A stretch of 64,000 nucleotides of DNA from Halichoerus grypus (lineage: Eukaryota > Chordata > Mammalia > Carnivora > Phocidae): NCBI RefSeq assembly GCF_964656455.1, contig NC_135718.1, forward strand, positions 51,427,008-51,491,007, written 5' to 3'. The position numbers and the translations under genes were made by a program. Below, in pieces: positions 60,340 to 64,000 of this stretch. The first letter of the stretch is position 1, and each line of letters begins with the position of its first letter. The notes under the pieces were generated by a model, which did not search any database, had not been told where the DNA came from, and saw only the letters and a program-made list of their open reading frames with translations.

Positions 60340-62311
60340 TATGCATATAAAATTAGAAAAAATTTGACCACAGTACAACCAAATCCACAGAGTGAATAAA
60401 TACTTATAATGAAGTTTTGGTGATTTACCACAGTCCTCTGCTTGGACTTCATGCATTAAGTGCATATGGCTTAAATAATCCTAAGCACACACAGTGGAAG
60501 CAGTGAGTGAAAAGTGAGAAGCAATAAGATATCTAGCAACTCAAATTTAATTTAAGTGCTAATAGAACTTTCCCTTTGAATCTGATATGGTTTTTTAAAA
60601 AAACCAATATAATTAAAAATGGACAGATGCCATGAAATTTTGGAACCATAATAAGCCTTAGTAATCAAGACTAAAATAATCAGTGAATAGATTAAAAAGC
60701 TGAAGCACTTCCCCAAGATCACTTACCTACCTGACGGCAGAGCATGGAGAACACCTTCTATCTTGTGAGCTCCCACCATACCTGTCACTTGTTATGACTG
60801 TTTCTATCATCCAAGAGGTTTACAAAGTTTTTCTTAAGACTATACAAAAAGATGTCTTTCTCTAAAGAGCCACAGAAGAGTTGAAATAAACTTCATGTTT
60901 TTACATTACCAGTATTCAGAGGTAATATTCATTCAAAACCACAAACGCTTTAATAATAATAATATTCAAGGACTTCATTGATAATTATCAAAAAATGTTA
61001 AGGTTGAAGGATCTGTGTCATGGGGAAATTTTTATTATTTATAAAGGAACTGTGTAGGAGTCAAAGACATGCAATTTTTCCACAAAAGAAATCACACAAA
61101 CACTGGAATCTTTCTGGGAGAGTCAATGAGTCTGTGCATGTGATTCACTTCAGGGCAGCATAAGGTTTGCTACACTGATAAAAAGATAAAAATTACTATC
61201 TTGCCTCTGGCAGGAACTTATTCCAGATGCTCAGGGGAATGATGAGTTCACTTTTTCCTATTCCCATATGAAACTTCTTACTCAACAGTAGTAATCAGTA
61301 GAGAGAATAAGTAAAGCCAGAGATTTAGTTGCTTGTATTATAATCCATACACCAATTTGTTGAATACATATTGTAAGCACTGTTTAAAAGTGACGATTGT
61401 TTTTTAAAAAATGAAAACCTTTTTAATGCAAAAGGATTTAGAGCATTTTTAAAGCTTTATTTCTATTCCATGCCTTTTTTTTTAATTCAGAAAAGCATTT
61501 TTTAAGTCCCTGAGGAACTTTTATACACAAAATCAAATAAACTGAACATTTCAAAAACAAGATTGCTTTTTTTTACATTATGGAATACTTTTAACTTTGC
61601 ATTTGAATAATTTTAGTGTTTTCTTTCCACATTTAAGAGATTTTTAAGGCAGAAAAACAAAATATAAACAATATTGCTTCAAGTCAGATTGATTAGAAAC
61701 TGAAAATCAATAAAAATTTAGACTAGTTTGCATTAATTATAAGCTAATTAATCAATTATAGTAGATGAGGCCCACCCATATTATAATTACATTTTATTGT
61801 AACTGTAAATCACTTATCAATATCATTAATGGCATACAGGCATACAATTCTAAATGGCAATAAACTTTCAATACAAATATTTAATCTATCAGAGAAAAAT
61901 GTAATGGCACATAAATTTAACTGAAGTGTTATATTTAATACTTGTATCTCTATGACAGAAGATAACCTTATAAAATATATAACCACTACTTAATAAGATT
62001 AAAATCTAGTATTCATGAAACACCAAATAACTATTTTTATTTGTTTTTGGGATCTGCACCATGGCATGAAAATAAGGGGAATAAACATGAACTTTTGACA
62101 TATTAGATAATAGGAATTTTTAAATGTAATGAAACTTAAGCTTATTCAAATGTTTTTCTCAAAGGCCTTAGTAAAAAACAAGCTGTGCTTTATATACAGA
62201 GTAGAAGATGTTTTATGGAAGAGCAAACTGACTCCATGCAAATAATATAAAGGGACAAATTTCATACTGTCAGAACAATAATTATGATAACTATATCTAA
62301 AAGACATGTAT
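60340..62311. other. AT-rich ADK intron, little recognised
   Basis: A faint MIR-reverse-like motif lies at about 60695-60745 (CTTCCCCAAGATCACTTACC). Otherwise unassigned. Confidence 0.45.
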
Positions 62312-62523
62312 GGGGTGCCTGGGTGGCTCAGTCGATTGAGCATCCAACTCTTGGTTTCTGCTTGGGTGGTGGGCCGAGCTTCGTGGGATTGGGCCCTGGG
62401 TCAGGCTCTGTGTTCAGTGGGGAGTCAGCTTGAGATTCTCTCTCTCCCTCTCTCTCTGCCCTCCCCCTGCTTGCACCCACACTCTCTCCCTCTCTCTCAA
62501 ATAAATAAATAAATCTTAAAAAT
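62312..62523 (+). mobile_element. SINEC, older
   Basis: GGGGTGCCTGGGTGGCTCAG, CCAACTCTTGGTTTCTGC, TC-rich body, AAATAAATAAATAAATC tail. TSD AAAGACATGTAT / AAAGACATATAT (one base differs). Confidence 0.94.
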
Positions 62524-62535
62524 AAAGACATATAT

Positions 62536-63167
62536 GTATGTCTACAGAAGACATACTTTAGATTAAAAGTTACAAATAGATTAAAAGCAAAAGGACAGAA
62601 AAAGATATACAAGTTTCTCTGAAAGTGGTATTCCTATGAAACCTTTCAAAAGCCAAAATGGCAAGAAGCAAAGAGTATTCCCTTTGTGTTTTTCGAAAGT
62701 TTGTGTTACACCACTTCACTTTTATGAAAGACCTACATTAGAAACTGTTTTTGCTGATTGAAACAGCAGTTTAATTTAGGGGAAGGGAGTTTATAGAAGC
62801 TACCAAGGAATGGTGACATTTGTGCTAAGTATATGCTTTACATTTTTAAAATCTTTAAACATTTGAAAATACACATACAGTTAACAATTACCCACAACAG
62901 CACAAGCCTGAGCATGCTGCTCTTGCAATGCATATTTCTGCACTAAGGAAGTTCATAAATGAACTGTCAAAACAATTTTCAATACAATGTCAGCCAAATA
63001 AATATACAAAACTCCAAGAATAGTTATTTGTATTATGTAAGCAACTACATGAGAGCCAACACATGGTGGATTTTGGATTGAGGACATCCAAATATAAAAA
63101 ACTCTGAAGAAGCCATAAGTAGAAAGCAAAAGAAAACAAACGAACAAAAACAGAGAGAGCAAGAAAC
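62536..63167. other. ADK intron, nothing recognised
   Basis: No exon or clear repeat. Confidence 0.45.
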
Positions 63168-63317
63168 ATGGGTTAGCCTGGTGATGGGTATTAAAGAGGG
63201 CACGTTCTGCATGGAGCACTGGGTGTTATACACAAACAATGAATCATGGAACACTACATCAAAAACTAATGATGTAATGTATGGTGATTAACATAATAAT
63301 AAAAAAAGAAAAAAAAG
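63168..63317 (+). mobile_element. Carnivore L1 3' tail, 5' truncated (~150 bp)
   Basis: ATGGGTTAGCCTGGTGATGG, CACGTTCTGCATGGAGCACT, CATCAAAAACTAATGATG, ATTAACATAATAATAAAAAA. Nearly identical to the end of the L1 at 22840, so both are fairly young. Confidence 0.93.
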
Positions 63318-64000
63318 GGTAATGATTATAAAACTCCGTTGAATGTAGACTTGCCATAGCAAGTATAAGAAATTTTGTTGATATTACAGTAAAAATGAAT
63401 TTAAATGTGAAAGAAACAAATCCAGGACATCACTGAATATACCTTGGTAGTACACTATCAAGGAGAAGAAACATAACTATAAATAGTAAACTAACTTTTG
63501 ATGTCACAAGGTTATATATAGCACAAGAAAATGAGGACCAAGTGCTCATGAATAAGGGCAGGCATAAAATTTATCTCACTTTAAATTCCTGACATAAAGG
63601 ATAAAGGTATATATCTGAACTTGTTTAGATATAAGATGCAAAGGATGTGATAAATAGTAAATAGGACTTACTGAATGACCAAGAGTTAATCTTAACAATC
63701 ACTAAGAAATATCTGTTTGGGGAAGAAGTTTGTGGTGTTTTCTTTACAAGTATTTGAAAGGCACTGCCCAATGCTCTACATATTGTACTATTACCAATAC
63801 AATTATATTCTGCAAATTGACAATAATTAAATACTGATTAAACAAATTGCTACTGTATAAACATGTCAGCCATTTTAACTTTTCAAAATTATGTACTTAT
63901 TTAAATTGATAATACAAGCACATTATAAAAATGATTAAAACAGTAAGAAAGCACATTGAGTGGAAAATAATTCTCCCCAAATACCAATTCCTCAGTTTTC
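63318..64000. other. AT-rich ADK intron, nothing recognised
   Basis: No exon or clear repeat to the end of the window. Confidence 0.45.

Overview
The window is AT-rich mammalian nuclear DNA from a carnivore. About 30 tRNA-derived Can-SINE (SINEC) copies carry the head GGCGCCTGGGTGGCTCAG, a TC-rich middle, an AATAAATAAA tail and, often, clear target-site duplications (TSDs). The subfamily (GTCTGCCTTCGGCTCAGG head, CCCTGCTCGGCGGGAAGCC middle) differs from the dog SINEC_Cf and cat SINEC types as I remember them. It fits an arctoid caniform (bear, seal or mustelid group). The species is inferred only at that level.

The only gene I can support is adenosine kinase (ADK), on the minus strand. Two internal coding exons are visible: 21930-22102 (human short-isoform residues about 75-131) and 18305-18413 (about 132-168). 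Both have matching reading phase, AG acceptors and GT donors. The rest is ADK intron: at least 41.9 kb upstream of the first exon (22103-64000), 3.5 kb between the two exons, and at least 18.3 kb downstream (1-18304). No other ADK exon was found by eye, which fits a gene known for very large introns.

Region by region (plus-strand coordinates): 1-1450 old L1 antisense; 1450-10200 mostly unique AT-rich intron with one young SINE, an L1 3' tail and a possible conserved element near 3600-4060; 10200-15080 nested SINEs and two tandem L1M/HAL1-like 5' segments with a MER5A insertion; 15080-22100 the exon-bearing part; 22390-24110 MIR and L1 tails; 24560-30620 one long decayed L1M broken by a Tigger-like element and several SINEs; 30620-45500 intron with L1M, L2, MIR and SINE fragments; 45540-46330 a decayed hAT-Charlie transposase; 46330-48110 L1 fragments in opposite orientations; 48110-64000 intron with SINEs, L1 tails, a split MIR and a (CA)n tract.

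No rRNA, intact tRNA gene, CRISPR array, operon or intact retrovirus is visible. No long open reading frame looks like an independent gene: the longest ORFs (142-146 codons) lie in repeats. I found no clearly novel system. The items most worth a second look are the perfect RFX-type X-box palindrome at 38862-38875, the possible conserved element at 3600-4060, the Charlie transposase remnant, the tandem nested SINE integration at 10194-10564, the exact 29-bp direct repeat at 49156/51109, and the inverted SINE pairs within the ADK primary transcript.
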